A stretch of DNA of 16,083 bases from Flavobacteriales bacterium UBA5422 (GCA_002409405.1 DHNG01000014.1:21639-37721); one strand, 5' to 3'. Numbered from the stretch's first letter, positions 1-8,809 are shown. The notes: generated by a model not told the origin, from the letters alone. Numbers and translations are program-made.

Positions 1-720
1 GCTGCATTTCATGTGAGTCAGGCATTCAGAAGCTTTCCGGAAGGCACCATTCACATTGTTGGAGTAGATTCCGAACCGATCTTTAATTTCGGGAATTCAG
101 AAGGGGCATTTCCATCCATTATGGTGATGAATAACCAGTATTTCATTTCCAATGACAATGGTTTTTTCGGAGTGTTGTCCCGGTTCGGGCAAGACATTCA
201 ATTCTACCGGATCGAAGATGTACTTTCCAATCCGAAGGGATTCAAGTTTCCGACAAAAAACATGCTTGTTCCGATTGCTGCCAGGCTGGCAAACGGAGAA
301 AAAATAGAAGAGATAGCGACGCCTTATCCATCTTTCAAAAAAGCGTTTGCTACTGTTCCGGTAATTGAAGAACACCTGATCAAAGGGTCCATCATTCACT
401 TTGATAAATTCGGAAATGCGATCACGAATATTGATACGGAACTGTTTCAAAAAATTGGAAACAATGCGCCTTTCATTATTAAATTCAGAGAAGGAGAAAG
501 CTATAAGATTGATGTTATTTCCAAAACGTACAATGAAGTACCGGAAGGAGAAAAACTGGCACTTTTCAGTGAAAACGGACTGTTAGAGATTGCCATCAAC
601 CGGGGAGCGAATCAAAGTACGGGAGGGGCACAAAAATTATTTGCACTGCGAAAAAACGACATTGTCAGAATTGAATTCATGCCACGGGGGTCCCGGGAAT
701 CATTCGATCAATTATTTTAA
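1..720 (+). CDS. SAM hydroxide adenosyltransferase (SAM hydrolase, DUF62 family), 5' truncated by window edge
   Basis: This family hydrolyses S-adenosylmethionine to adenosine and methionine in the cytoplasm. The frame is open from base 1, before the GTG at 13, so the gene begins upstream of the window; about 40-60 N-terminal residues, including the family's TDFG-type active-site segment, are missing. What is visible fits: the stretch FPEGTIHIVGVDSE near residues 15-28 corresponds to the family's FPxGTVH-V-VDP block. HFDKFGNAITNI (window residues about 133-144) is the hallmark of the C-terminal beta-barrel domain, and LFSENGLLEIAINRG near residues 190-205 is the usual closing motif. It ends in TAA, and the next gene starts 9 nt later, suggesting co-transcription. 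The family call is confident; biochemical activity is inferred from the family. Confidence 0.9.
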   Translation, partial: AAFHVSQAFRSFPEGTIHIVGVDSEPIFNFGNSEGAFPSIMVMNNQYFISNDNGFFGVLSRFGQDIQFYRIEDVLSNPKGFKFPTKNMLVPIAARLANGEKIEEIATPYPSFKKAFATVPVIEEHLIKGSIIHFDKFGNAITNIDTELFQKIGNNAPFIIKFREGESYKIDVISKTYNEVPEGEKLALFSENGLLEIAINRGANQSTGGAQKLFALRKNDIVRIEFMPRGSRESFDQLF

Positions 721-729
721 TATACATCC

Positions 730-1032
730 ATGATACGCATCGTAAAATTGACATTTGAAGAAAATAAAATCACTGAATTTTTAACGTTCTTCGACTCCAT
801 CAAACACATTGTCAATAACTTTCCCGGATGCAATGGAATGAAATTGTTACAAGACATTCACAATCCCTCTATCATCATGACATACAGCTTTTGGGAAGGT
901 GAGCAAGATTTGGAAAATTACCGCGTGTCTCCTGAATTTCAACGGATCTGGGGAACAATCAAACCCTGGTTTGCAACAAAAGCGGAAGCGTGGAGCGTGG
1001 ATGCTTACTTTGATGGTTTTGCGGAGAAATAA
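730..1032 (+). CDS. Small ABM-domain protein (putative antibiotic biosynthesis/quinol monooxygenase family)
   Basis: A 100-residue protein whose length and layout match the ABM (dimeric ferredoxin-like alpha/beta) fold. It has a beta strand at the start (MIRIVKLTF), a helix over residues 11-29, FPGCNGMKLLQD (about 31-42), IIMTYSFWEGEQDLENYR (about 48-65), and a C-terminal region with W75, W80 and W88. The sequence FPGC-G----D plus SFWE-------YR is the usual family signature. Members include cofactor-free quinol or anthrone monooxygenases and also proteins of unknown substrate, so the reaction cannot be assigned. It starts at ATG 730, 9 nt after the SAM hydrolase stop, with no obvious Shine-Dalgarno sequence, as is common in Bacteroidota. 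The FG-GAP gene follows after 34 nt. Confidence 0.75.
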   Translation: MIRIVKLTFEENKITEFLTFFDSIKHIVNNFPGCNGMKLLQDIHNPSIIMTYSFWEGEQDLENYRVSPEFQRIWGTIKPWFATKAEAWSVDAYFDGFAEK

Positions 1033-1066
1033 TCAAAATTTATTAAAACAAATAAATCATTTAACA

Positions 1067-4000
1067 ATGAAAAACATACTGATTATTATATTGCTTTCCA
1101 CAACCTATTTTTCTTTCGGGCAATTTAAAACGAATTACATACATATAGGAGCCGCTGGTGGAAATATCAGTAGACTCAGTGATATTGATAATGATGGAGA
1201 CTTAGATTATATTACAATTGGGGTTTATAATCAAGTAGCATCAAGAATTGTATATAAAACAAATGACGGTACAGGTGAGTTCAGCGAACTAAAAGTGCTT
1301 GTCCCTTCAACTAATTCTAGCGTATCAAAGTTTGTGATTTTAGATGTTGATCAAGATGGACTCAATGATATTGTTTTTATTGATGCTTCTGATTTCTATA
1401 AGTTTAAATGGTTGAAAAATTTAGGCAATGAAAACTATTCATCACCAATTTCGACAACAGTTATGAATAGTGGGAATCTTACAGACTTATTTGCAATTGA
1501 TATTGATAATGATGGGGACACAGATCTCATCCAAGCAGAAAATGCTTTTTCAGGCACTTTTTCCATTAATCTAAATATGGGAAATTCAACTTTTGGACCT
1601 GTGAGCGTAATTAACACAGGAGCTGTTTATGTCAAAAAATTAAAATTTTATGATATAAACCAAGATGGGTTATTGGATGCTGTTTATACGACAAATAATG
1701 CTGGTCTTAGCAATTGGAAAACTGCTTATTCACTAAACCTGGGAGGAGGTTCTTTTGGACCGGAAATTATTGTGGCAAATCCCAGTTCATCAAGCAATAT
1801 ATTTTTTGCATTTGATTACGACAATGACAACGACTTAGATATATTTTATGTCAATACTGAAGACGATAAAATAGTTTGGCATGAAAACCTTAATTCTACT
1901 ACAGTTGGTCCCGAACAAACGATTCAGGTGTCAAATGGACAAAACATCTTCTACGGAGTAGATATGGATGTAGATATGGATGGAATGATAGACATTATCG
2001 CAAAAGTAAATTCTGATTTAGTTTATTATAAAAATTTGGGTGGGGGTAGTTTCTCAACAAGTAATAGTATTATACCTGACATTAGCAATAGTGGAAACTT
2101 TATTGTTGCCGATATTGACAATAACGGAGAAGAAGATTTGTATTTTGAAAACTCTTATTTCTTTTGGCTGAAGAAAAACGGAATGAATACGTTTACTACT
2201 CCCATTGGAATTTCTGTTGGAGTCAATTCTAGTGATGGGGGAATAATTATTGACTATGACGGCGACAACAAAAAGGATTTATTGATAGGTGGTGGTGATG
2301 TAAGATGGAATAAAAATAGAGGTAATAATGTTTTTGAGACAGGTAAAGCCTTAACATCACCGGGGATTTCACCTGCTGGCAGGGAAATTAAGAAGAAAGA
2401 TTTAAATAATGATGGCTTGCCGGACATTATTAATGGAGGACATCAGTTCAACGCACTAAGTTGGCGAAGAAATTTAGGTAATGGGCAATTTACAGATTAC
2501 ACTACGATTACGGGGATTGAGGATGTAACTCAACATGATTTTGAAGTTGGGGATCTAGACAATGATGGAAACCCGGATGTTGTCGTTTCATCAAATAATT
2601 TTGCTTTTCATTGGTGCAGAGGTTTGGGAAATAATCAATTTGAAAGTTCAGGCACAGTAGTCCCCGGATCTATTGGTATTTATCGTGACATCGAATTGGC
2701 TGACATGAATAATGATGGTTTTATTGATGTTCTTTACACCAAAAGCAATGGTGTTGCCTGGCAAGAAAATCTTGGAAATGGTAGTTTTGGAGGCGAATTG
2801 ATCATCACTAACCTTACAGATCTAACGAGCTCAATAAAAATTGTGGACATCGATCAGGATGGGCGAATGGATATTGTCTCAACTTCAAAGAATGATAATA
2901 AATTGGCATGGTATAAAAATTTAGGTAACAATCAATTTGCAGTCCAACAAATTATTTCTACGCAAGTAACAGAGCCTATAATACTTAAATCAGGTGATAT
3001 AAACAGCGACGGGAGAGTTGATCTTGTTGTAGCAAATACAAATGAAATATCATGGTTTGAAAACTTAGGGGGAGGTCAATTTAGTTCAAAGCTAGTAATA
3101 TTAAATGATATGTTAGATATATCATCAATTACGTTGGATGAAATTGATGACGATGGGGATTTGGATATACTAGTAACATCAACACTTCATGAAACCCGCT
3201 TGTTAATCAATCAATATGTTCATGGGTATCAAGTCAGTGGTCAATTGTTTTATGATAAAGACCAGAATGGTATTTTTGATAATGAGGATATTGGAATGCC
3301 TAATTTAGCGGTTTTAACAAGTCCAAGTTCAAGCTATTCTTATACGTATGAAAATGGAAATTTCATCACTAATTTTAATGATACGATAGGTACGTATACC
3401 CTATATCCTGAAGTAATTCAAAATTGGAATATTACAAGTACACCTTCATCATATCAAATAAATGTGACACCCGATTTTACAAATCAAACAGGGCTTAATT
3501 TTGGGTTTTATCCGGATTCTTTGTACAATGAAATAACACCCATGATTTTTTCCTTTGGCAGTAGGTGTAATGATACAATTAACTATTGGATAGATTTGAA
3601 AAATTCCGGCACATTGGCTAATTCTGGTATAATCGAATTAACGTTAGATCCATTGGCACAATATTATAGCTCAAATGTACCTGTTGACTCAATTGTTAAT
3701 AATTCCATTTACTGGCATTACGATAGCTTGGATGTCTTTCACTATTTTAAAATTAATTTATCAGTCATAATGCCTGATTTTCAAAGTATCGGAAGCGTAC
3801 TTGCAGACTCATTAAAGGTTTTTGTTTTAGACGATCAAGGAGCGGAAATTGATGAATTTGATGTAGAACAAAGTCAAATTCTTACCTGTGCTTATGATCC
3901 AAATGATAAAACTGTAAGCCCGAAAGGGCTAACTAGTCTTGGTCACATCCCTACTGATACAGAATGGCTTAACTACACTATCCGCTTTCAAAATACTGGA

Positions 4001-4600
4001 AATGATACCGCTCAAAACGTTCGAATAGAAGATGTTTTAGATAACAATATCGAACAATTCATTGTCCTTTCCAGTAGTCATACTTTACGCACATTGGTTG
4101 ATGAATCAAACAAAGTATCATTTATGTTCGACAATATCAACCTACCAGATAGTAATGTAAATGTGCTCGGAAGTCAAGGCTATGTGGCATATAAAGCAAA
4201 ACTTAAAAATAATTTGCCAGATGGTACACAAATATCAAATGTGGCTGATATATATTTTGATTTTAACCCAGCTATAGTTACGAATACTGTTCTAAATACG
4301 CTGCATGATGAAGAGGACGATCTAAGCTTAAATGAGCTTACAAAGAATTCAAAGCTTATCATTTATCCGAACCCATTCAGTGATTTTGTCATTCTGGAAT
4401 TAATGGATAAAAATTCTTCTGAAGAATATTATTTAGATGTTTACAATATGCTTGGGCAAAAATTGATCAATAAAATTCCATTTAAATCTGATAAAATTCA
4501 ATTGTCCGGTCTGGAATTTGAAACAGGAGTTTTATTATTTAAGTTATATTCAGAATCCGGGGAGGTGATTCATCTGAAAAGTTGTATCTCGTTAAAATAA
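1067..4600 (+). CDS. Secreted FG-GAP/VCBS repeat protein with T9SS type A sorting domain
   Basis: A 1177-residue secreted or surface protein. The frame is open upstream to 899, but ATG 1067 is chosen because it gives a clean signal peptide (MKNILIIILLSTTYFSFGQ) and lies after the preceding gene. Residues about 39-700 hold roughly 14 repeats with DxDxDGxxD calcium-binding loops (DIDNDGDLD, DVDQDGLND, DLNNDGLPD, DINSDGRVD) alternating with W/Y-KNLGNG-F segments, the FG-GAP/VCBS beta-propeller pattern. Residues about 718-815 resemble an SdrD-B/Cna-B-like module (GQLFYDKDQNGIFDNEDIG). Residues about 942-1075 are a DUF11-like beta domain (YDPNDKTVSPKG, LNYTIRFQNTGNDTA). Residues about 1097-1177 form the T9SS type A tail (IIYPNPFSD, YNMLGQKL). 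Predicted role: calcium-stabilised adhesin or surface-attached protein; ligand unknown. Some loops are degenerate (DYDNDNDLD, DIDNNGEED). Confidence 0.92.
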   Translation: MKNILIIILLSTTYFSFGQFKTNYIHIGAAGGNISRLSDIDNDGDLDYITIGVYNQVASRIVYKTNDGTGEFSELKVLVPSTNSSVSKFVILDVDQDGLNDIVFIDASDFYKFKWLKNLGNENYSSPISTTVMNSGNLTDLFAIDIDNDGDTDLIQAENAFSGTFSINLNMGNSTFGPVSVINTGAVYVKKLKFYDINQDGLLDAVYTTNNAGLSNWKTAYSLNLGGGSFGPEIIVANPSSSSNIFFAFDYDNDNDLDIFYVNTEDDKIVWHENLNSTTVGPEQTIQVSNGQNIFYGVDMDVDMDGMIDIIAKVNSDLVYYKNLGGGSFSTSNSIIPDISNSGNFIVADIDNNGEEDLYFENSYFFWLKKNGMNTFTTPIGISVGVNSSDGGIIIDYDGDNKKDLLIGGGDVRWNKNRGNNVFETGKALTSPGISPAGREIKKKDLNNDGLPDIINGGHQFNALSWRRNLGNGQFTDYTTITGIEDVTQHDFEVGDLDNDGNPDVVVSSNNFAFHWCRGLGNNQFESSGTVVPGSIGIYRDIELADMNNDGFIDVLYTKSNGVAWQENLGNGSFGGELIITNLTDLTSSIKIVDIDQDGRMDIVSTSKNDNKLAWYKNLGNNQFAVQQIISTQVTEPIILKSGDINSDGRVDLVVANTNEISWFENLGGGQFSSKLVILNDMLDISSITLDEIDDDGDLDILVTSTLHETRLLINQYVHGYQVSGQLFYDKDQNGIFDNEDIGMPNLAVLTSPSSSYSYTYENGNFITNFNDTIGTYTLYPEVIQNWNITSTPSSYQINVTPDFTNQTGLNFGFYPDSLYNEITPMIFSFGSRCNDTINYWIDLKNSGTLANSGIIELTLDPLAQYYSSNVPVDSIVNNSIYWHYDSLDVFHYFKINLSVIMPDFQSIGSVLADSLKVFVLDDQGAEIDEFDVEQSQILTCAYDPNDKTVSPKGLTSLGHIPTDTEWLNYTIRFQNTGNDTAQNVRIEDVLDNNIEQFIVLSSSHTLRTLVDESNKVSFMFDNINLPDSNVNVLGSQGYVAYKAKLKNNLPDGTQISNVADIYFDFNPAIVTNTVLNTLHDEEDDLSLNELTKNSKLIIYPNPFSDFVILELMDKNSSEEYYLDVYNMLGQKLINKIPFKSDKIQLSGLEFETGVLLFKLYSESGEVIHLKSCISLK

Positions 4601-4647
4601 GTATTGAATCTGTAAACTACAAAATACTCCTTGCTGATCTCCGTAAG

Positions 4648-5913
4648 TTATACTGACTGACTGATATTCTTGTCTTTCCGCACCCGCCAGATCACCGCAT
4701 CGAGGTAATAATGGTGTAACGACATGGACAGAAAAAGAATCGCAATCGCATTTCCTAGCACGTACTCCGTTTCCGGAGCAACTCCGAATGAGATGAATTT
4801 TGTACCTGTCCGGAATAATTCGTAGACAACTGCATAGATGAAAGAAGCAGCAATAAAAAAAACTGCTTTTTGTGCCATTTTTTTGGCCATTCCATGCTCT
4901 TGTTTACTGGCTGAATAATAGTTGTAATTGAAGAAATTGACGAAGGTCAGGTACTGAATGTTATGTGGAATGGTAATTGCCATCACCACAATGGATTTGT
5001 TCTCAATCGGCAACAATAAAATACCTCCGTACAATACCAGCGAGGAAATCAAAACCGCCCATTTCTTCACATTCAATGTCTTCTGTCGAACTGCTTTTTG
5101 AATGCTCATCACCAATGAAACAATAAAAAGAAGAACGACTCCGGCCAACACCACATATAAAACATCCGTTCCCCATTTCAATAAAGCCTGCATCAAGACA
5201 AAAACCGACAGGAAGAAGAGCCCCAGGTTCCGACTGACATATTTGTATTGAGGACGCGATTGAAACACATATCCGATCAACAGCAAAATAACTGAAAAAA
5301 GGAGTGTATACAGTGAAATCTCTGTCCATTTCTGTGCAACATATTCCACTAAACCTGGTTCGGGAGTAATAAAAAATGATTCGGAAGGAAACCAGACCGG
5401 ATAGATGATCGCCGCGAGAATAAACGGAATAAATGACCCGCTGAGCAACACCAATTTATCCCATCGATCGGATCCATCTTCCGGCTCATTCATTTTCTTT
5501 TTATAAATGGCCATGAACCCCCAGTTTTGCTTTACCAGGTGATAAAAGCCAAGTATGGTTGTGATGCGTAAAAAATAGGTAAAAATGATTCCCGTGTTGT
5601 AAGCCCCTTCCTTTGCAACCAGAAATAGTACAAGTAAAGGCAGGGCAATAATCAGAAAAAAACTGGTATTCAGCCACTTTTTATTTTCTTTGAGATAGAC
5701 TCTATCCAGGTATGTTCGGGAATACGTGGAAAATAAATGGCGCACATCAAAGAAGATGGCGTAAATCAGAAAAGTAATGAGAACAACAATATCCGGTTGC
5801 TTCGGGAATACAGCCTGCATCAACAGGTAGAAACCGACCAGCATAAAACCAGAAAGAGAGCTGAACACAATGAAGGTCCAATCTCTCTTTTCTGTTGCTA
5901 ATATTGTTGTCAT
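4648..5913 (-). CDS. Polytopic membrane protein with conserved-looking histidines, function unknown
   Basis: A 421-residue protein with roughly 10-12 hydrophobic segments (for example residues 13-36, 41-58, 83-100, 155-175, 200-216, 230-245, 252-270, 285-302, 345-366 and 385-400). I do not recognise a named family. Histidines sit at or near membrane edges in motif-like contexts: FDVRHLFSTY (H59), GFYHLVKQNWGF (H125), TIPHNIQYL (H317) and LHHYYLDAVIWR (H400, H401, with D405). Such spacing recalls integral-membrane metal-dependent oxygenases or desaturases (Brp/Blh-like carotene cleavage enzymes are one comparison), but I cannot match their signatures, so this is speculation. It starts at ATG 5913, 23 nt after the accD stop, so it is probably the last gene of the fbaA-accD operon. 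It converges on the FG-GAP gene with a 47-nt gap. Confidence 0.8.
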   Translation of the reverse strand: MTTILATEKRDWTFIVFSSLSGFMLVGFYLLMQAVFPKQPDIVVLITFLIYAIFFDVRHLFSTYSRTYLDRVYLKENKKWLNTSFFLIIALPLLVLFLVAKEGAYNTGIIFTYFLRITTILGFYHLVKQNWGFMAIYKKKMNEPEDGSDRWDKLVLLSGSFIPFILAAIIYPVWFPSESFFITPEPGLVEYVAQKWTEISLYTLLFSVILLLIGYVFQSRPQYKYVSRNLGLFFLSVFVLMQALLKWGTDVLYVVLAGVVLLFIVSLVMSIQKAVRQKTLNVKKWAVLISSLVLYGGILLLPIENKSIVVMAITIPHNIQYLTFVNFFNYNYYSASKQEHGMAKKMAQKAVFFIAASFIYAVVYELFRTGTKFISFGVAPETEYVLGNAIAILFLSMSLHHYYLDAVIWRVRKDKNISQSV

Positions 5914-5936
5914 AGCTCGTTCAACGATTGACGACC

Positions 5937-6788
5937 TTAACTTCTGAACAGTTTTAAGGAAAGTGCTACTTTGTCTCTGAGTTCACCTCTGTGTACAATG
6001 TAATCCAGGAAACCGTGTTCCAATACGAATTCAGATGTCTGGAATCCGTCCGGTAGATCGCGTCCGATTGTTTCTTTCACAACACGAGGTCCTGCAAAAC
6101 CGATTAATGCTTCCGGCTCCGCAATATTTAAATCTCCCAGCATTGCAAAAGACGCTGTTACACCACCTGTCGTCGGGTGTGTCAGCAAAGAAATGTACGG
6201 TAATTTAGCTTCCGACAATTGTCCCAGTTTTCCGGAAACTTTTGCCATCTGCATCAATGAAAAACCTGCCTCCATCATACGGGCACCTCCTGATTTGGAA
6301 ATAATCATGAAAGGCGCATTGATTTTGATCGCGTGGTCAATTGCACGTGCAATTTTTTCACCCATTACAGATCCCAAAGATCCTCCGATAAAATCAAAAT
6401 CCATACACGCAATCACAAAGTCGTGATCATCTATTTTACCTACTGCCGTTCTGATTGCATCGTGCAATCCTGTACTTTTGATCGTTGCCTTTACACGGTC
6501 TGTGTATTTTTTCGTGTCTTCAAAGTCCAACGGGTCACCTGATGTTAATTTCGCATCCAGTTCTTTGTATTTCCCATCATCAAATAAGATTTGGAAATAT
6601 TCCTCAGAACCGATTCTTCCGTGGTGTGAACAACGGTCGCACACCCAATATAATTTTTGTATTTCCTGAAGTGTATAAACTGTTTTACACTTGTCGCACT
6701 TATGCCACAGTCCCTCAGGAGTTTCTTTCTTCTCTTTTGTAGAAGTGGTGATTCCTTCCTTAACTCTCTTAAACCAGTTGCTACTCAT
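5937..6788 (-). CDS. accD: Acetyl-CoA carboxylase carboxyltransferase subunit beta
   Basis: AccD pairs with AccA to move the carboxyl group from carboxybiotin (on AccB) to acetyl-CoA, making malonyl-CoA, the committed step of fatty acid synthesis in the cytoplasm. The 283-residue protein has the N-terminal four-cysteine zinc ribbon at C31, C34, C50 and C53 (C-x2-C-x15-C-x2-C, the E. coli AccD spacing), followed by the crotonase-like carboxyltransferase core. The core includes SGGARMMEAGFSLMQMAK near residues 165-182 and PTTGGVTASFAMLGD near 205-219 (oxyanion and CoA-binding region). FAGPRVVKETI follows near 231-241. Length is a little below E. coli AccD (304). It starts at ATG 6788, 42 nt downstream of fbaA, and is followed after 23 nt by the membrane protein gene. 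Confidence 0.97.
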   Translation of the reverse strand: MSSNWFKRVKEGITTSTKEKKETPEGLWHKCDKCKTVYTLQEIQKLYWVCDRCSHHGRIGSEEYFQILFDDGKYKELDAKLTSGDPLDFEDTKKYTDRVKATIKSTGLHDAIRTAVGKIDDHDFVIACMDFDFIGGSLGSVMGEKIARAIDHAIKINAPFMIISKSGGARMMEAGFSLMQMAKVSGKLGQLSEAKLPYISLLTHPTTGGVTASFAMLGDLNIAEPEALIGFAGPRVVKETIGRDLPDGFQTSEFVLEHGFLDYIVHRGELRDKVALSLKLFRS

Positions 6789-6830
6789 ATTGTTTTCTTT
6801 TTCTCTGCTTATTCGGACAAACGGCCCTTA

Positions 6831-7898
6831 TCAAAGTGTATTTACATTGTTCAGATCAGCAAATGCTTGTTCCAAACGTTTGATAAATGTCAATTCCCCT
6901 TCACGTACCCACTTTCTCGGGTCGTAGTATTTTTTGTTCGGCTGATCTTCTCCTTCCGGATTTCCGATCTGTGTCCGTAAATAGTCAATTTTAGACGCTA
7001 CATAATCTCTTACACCTTCTGTGAATGCAAATTGCAAGTCCGTATCGATGTTCATTTTTACAACTCCGTAAGAGATCGCTTCCCGAATTTCTTCCAATGT
7101 TGATCCGGAACCTCCGTGAAATACAAAATTCACCGGGTTGTGCTCGGTATTGAATTTTTGCTGTACATATTCCTGGGAATTTTTCAAAATCTTCGGTGTC
7201 AGAACGACGTTCCCCGGCTTGTATACTCCATGTACATTTCCAAATGCAGCTGCGATTGTAAACTTATCACTGACTTTCATCAATTCTTCGTAAGCATAAG
7301 CCACTTCTTCCGGTTGTGTATACAATTTTGAACTGTCCACACCTGAATTATCCACACCATCTTCTTCTCCACCGGTAATTCCCAATTCAATTTCCAGCGT
7401 CATCCCGATTTTGCTCATTCGCGCCAGGTATTCTTTGCACAACTCAATGTTTTCTTCAATCGGTTCTTCCGATAAATCCAACATGTGTGAAGAGTACAGG
7501 GATTTTCCTGTTTCTGCGTAAAATTTCTCGTTGGCATCCATCAATCCATCGATCCATGGAAGCAGATTTTTTGCACAGTGGTCCGTATGCAAAATAACTG
7601 TTGCTCCGTAAAGTTCCGCTAGTTCATGAATGTGTTTTGCTCCTGCAATGGAACCTGCAATTGCTGCACGTTCGTTCTCATTCTTCAATCCTTTTCCTGC
7701 AAAAAACTGACCTCCTCCGTTTGAAAACTGAATGATCACAGGTGAATTTAGTTTTGCGGCTGTTTCCATCACAGCATTTACGGTGCTGGAACTTGTAACA
7801 TTTACTGCAGGAAGCGCAAAACCTTTTTGTTTTGCATAATCAAATATTTTCTGCACATCATCGCCTGTTGCGACTCCGGGTTTAATAGTATGACTCAT
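6831..7898 (-). CDS. fbaA: Class II fructose-bisphosphate aldolase
   Basis: A zinc-dependent aldolase of glycolysis/gluconeogenesis: fructose-1,6-bisphosphate <-> dihydroxyacetone phosphate + glyceraldehyde-3-phosphate. The 355-residue protein closely follows E. coli FbaA along its whole length (KPGVATGDDVQKIFDYAK at the start, GNPEGEDQPNKKYYDPR near the end). Zinc ligands H107, H223 and H261 and catalytic D106 and E179 are all present, each three residues before its E. coli counterpart. The phosphate-binding loop HGGSGS (261-266) and KMNIDTD (281-287) are intact. The frame extends upstream to a TTG at 7922, but ATG 7898 is preferred because it aligns with the family N-terminus and lies just downstream of a good TAnnTTTG box. 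It is the first gene of a minus-strand operon with accD. Confidence 0.97.
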   Translation of the reverse strand: MSHTIKPGVATGDDVQKIFDYAKQKGFALPAVNVTSSSTVNAVMETAAKLNSPVIIQFSNGGGQFFAGKGLKNENERAAIAGSIAGAKHIHELAELYGATVILHTDHCAKNLLPWIDGLMDANEKFYAETGKSLYSSHMLDLSEEPIEENIELCKEYLARMSKIGMTLEIELGITGGEEDGVDNSGVDSSKLYTQPEEVAYAYEELMKVSDKFTIAAAFGNVHGVYKPGNVVLTPKILKNSQEYVQQKFNTEHNPVNFVFHGGSGSTLEEIREAISYGVVKMNIDTDLQFAFTEGVRDYVASKIDYLRTQIGNPEGEDQPNKKYYDPRKWVREGELTFIKRLEQAFADLNNVNTL

Positions 7899-7919
7899 AG
7901 ATCTAAAAAATGATGCTGG

Positions 7920-7927
7920 CAAAGATA
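7920..7927 (-). promoter_or_regulatory. Candidate Bacteroidota -7 box (TATCTTTG) for fbaA-accD operon
   Basis: Read on the minus strand this is TATCTTTG, a full match to the Bacteroidota TAnnTTTG element. It lies 21 nt upstream of the fbaA ATG (7898), predicting a short leader of about 15 nt. No exact TTG -33 element is seen at the usual distance, only a T-rich stretch. It also argues against the longer TTG start at 7922, which would lie inside the box. Confidence 0.5.
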
Positions 7928-7979
7928 ATTTAATAAACTGAAAAATTTTAGCTTTTGCAGGTATTTTACCGAATTCTTG

Positions 7980-8717
7980 TTATTTATCCAATGAACCGAA
8001 AACACGTTGCAACAAGTCAGATACACGTGCACTTGCATTGTCACGAATTTTATTTTCTTCTTTTTCAACCATTTTAAACAACCCGTCAATTGCCAGTTGC
8101 GTGACGTATTCATTCAAATCCGGGTTTACTTTATTGGTTCCAAGCAATGGTGCCGCAGTATTGTACTTTGTAACAATCGGGTTCCAGTAATCGGTTAATT
8201 TCACCTTTTCAATCGCTGTTTTCACTTTCGGCGCGAATGCAGCGATCAATTCATTTGTTGTATTGTCTTTCAGGAATTTAGTCGCAGCTCCTTTTCCTCC
8301 GTTCAAAACCGTAAATCCATCTTGCAACGACATTCCTGTAATTGCATTTTTAAAAATCGGCAGTGCTTCTTTCGCCGCTTCTTCTGCCGCTCTGTTCAAT
8401 GTTGTTTCAAACTTTTCAACCTGTCCGTCCAATCCCCACTCGATTGCCTTCTCTCTTACTTTGATTGCATCCGGAGGAAACGGAAGTCTGATTTCAGAAT
8501 TTTTCAGGAATCCGTCCGCTACCGAAGTTAAGTTAACTGAATTGGTAATTCCAACACTTAATGCCTCTTTTAATCCTTTGACAACTTCTTCATTTGACAA
8601 GGGAATTTTTCCTGTAGAAGATGAATTGGAAACTGTACTTGCTGCGCTTTCCAGCACATCACATGAACTCAAAACCGTCAATACCCCAACAGAGGCTGCA
8701 ATCAATACCTTTTTCAT
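7980..8717 (-). CDS. DUF4197 family lipoprotein
   Basis: A 245-residue predicted lipoprotein. The signal (MKKVLIAASVGVLTVL) ends in the lipobox LSSC, with lipidated Cys19. The mature part starts with a Ser-rich linker (residues 22-37) followed by a mostly helical domain. Its recognisable blocks, such as GLKEALSVG, SVADGFLKN, IRLPFPPDA, YWNPIVTKYN and LFKMVEKEENKIRDN, match my memory of DUF4197, an uncharacterised family of envelope proteins. Length fits the family. No enzymatic motif is visible. ATG 8717 is the only start giving the lipoprotein signal. It appears monocistronic: it has its own candidate promoter upstream, and fbaA downstream has its own box in the 81-nt gap. Confidence 0.88.
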   Translation of the reverse strand: MKKVLIAASVGVLTVLSSCDVLESAASTVSNSSSTGKIPLSNEEVVKGLKEALSVGITNSVNLTSVADGFLKNSEIRLPFPPDAIKVREKAIEWGLDGQVEKFETTLNRAAEEAAKEALPIFKNAITGMSLQDGFTVLNGGKGAATKFLKDNTTNELIAAFAPKVKTAIEKVKLTDYWNPIVTKYNTAAPLLGTNKVNPDLNEYVTQLAIDGLFKMVEKEENKIRDNASARVSDLLQRVFGSLDK

Positions 8718-8755
8718 TTTGTTTAATTTTCTAATTGGTTATACTTTGGCATTCA

Positions 8756-8763
8756 CAAATGTA
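8756..8763 (-). promoter_or_regulatory. Candidate Bacteroidota -7 box (TACATTTG) for the DUF4197 lipoprotein
   Basis: On the minus strand this reads TACATTTG, matching TAnnTTTG, 38 nt upstream of the ATG at 8717. A TTG lies 24 nt further upstream, slightly longer than the usual 17-23 nt spacer, so the -33 partner is uncertain. Confidence 0.45.
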
Positions 8764-8790
8764 ATACCAAAAACATGTTAAAAACATCAA

Positions 8791-8809
8791 TTCGATTATT
8801 ATTATCGAA
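8791..8809. repeat. Short perfect inverted repeat TTCGAT-N7-ATCGAA
   Basis: TTCGAT (8791-8796) and ATCGAA (8804-8809) are exact inverted copies separated by TATTATT. The repeat lies about 30 nt upstream of the candidate -7 box of the lipoprotein gene, where an operator or activator site could sit. On the minus strand the T-run precedes rather than follows the stem, so it is not an intrinsic terminator. The site is short and could be chance in AT-rich DNA. Confidence 0.35.

Noticed and set aside
899..1066. Upstream in-frame extension of the FG-GAP gene to 899
   Set aside because: It overlaps the well-supported ABM gene in another frame, encodes an unlikely polar stretch, and would bury the signal peptide that begins at ATG 1067.
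4600..4628. AGTATT...AATACT inverted repeat between convergent genes
   Set aside because: Only a 6-bp AT-rich stem with a 17-nt loop and no convincing T-run; too weak to call a terminator.
6657..6980. Plus-strand frames across accD and fbaA
   Set aside because: They are antisense to two strongly conserved housekeeping genes and show no coherent protein features.
7899..7922. TTG start at 7922 for fbaA
   Set aside because: The extra eight residues are absent from the family N-terminus, the TTG lies within the predicted promoter box, and ATG 7898 aligns with known FbaA starts.
8263..8781. 172-codon plus-strand reading frame opposite the DUF4197 gene
   Set aside because: It lies wholly antisense to a clear lipoprotein gene, has no recognisable domain, and its composition follows from the opposite strand's codons.
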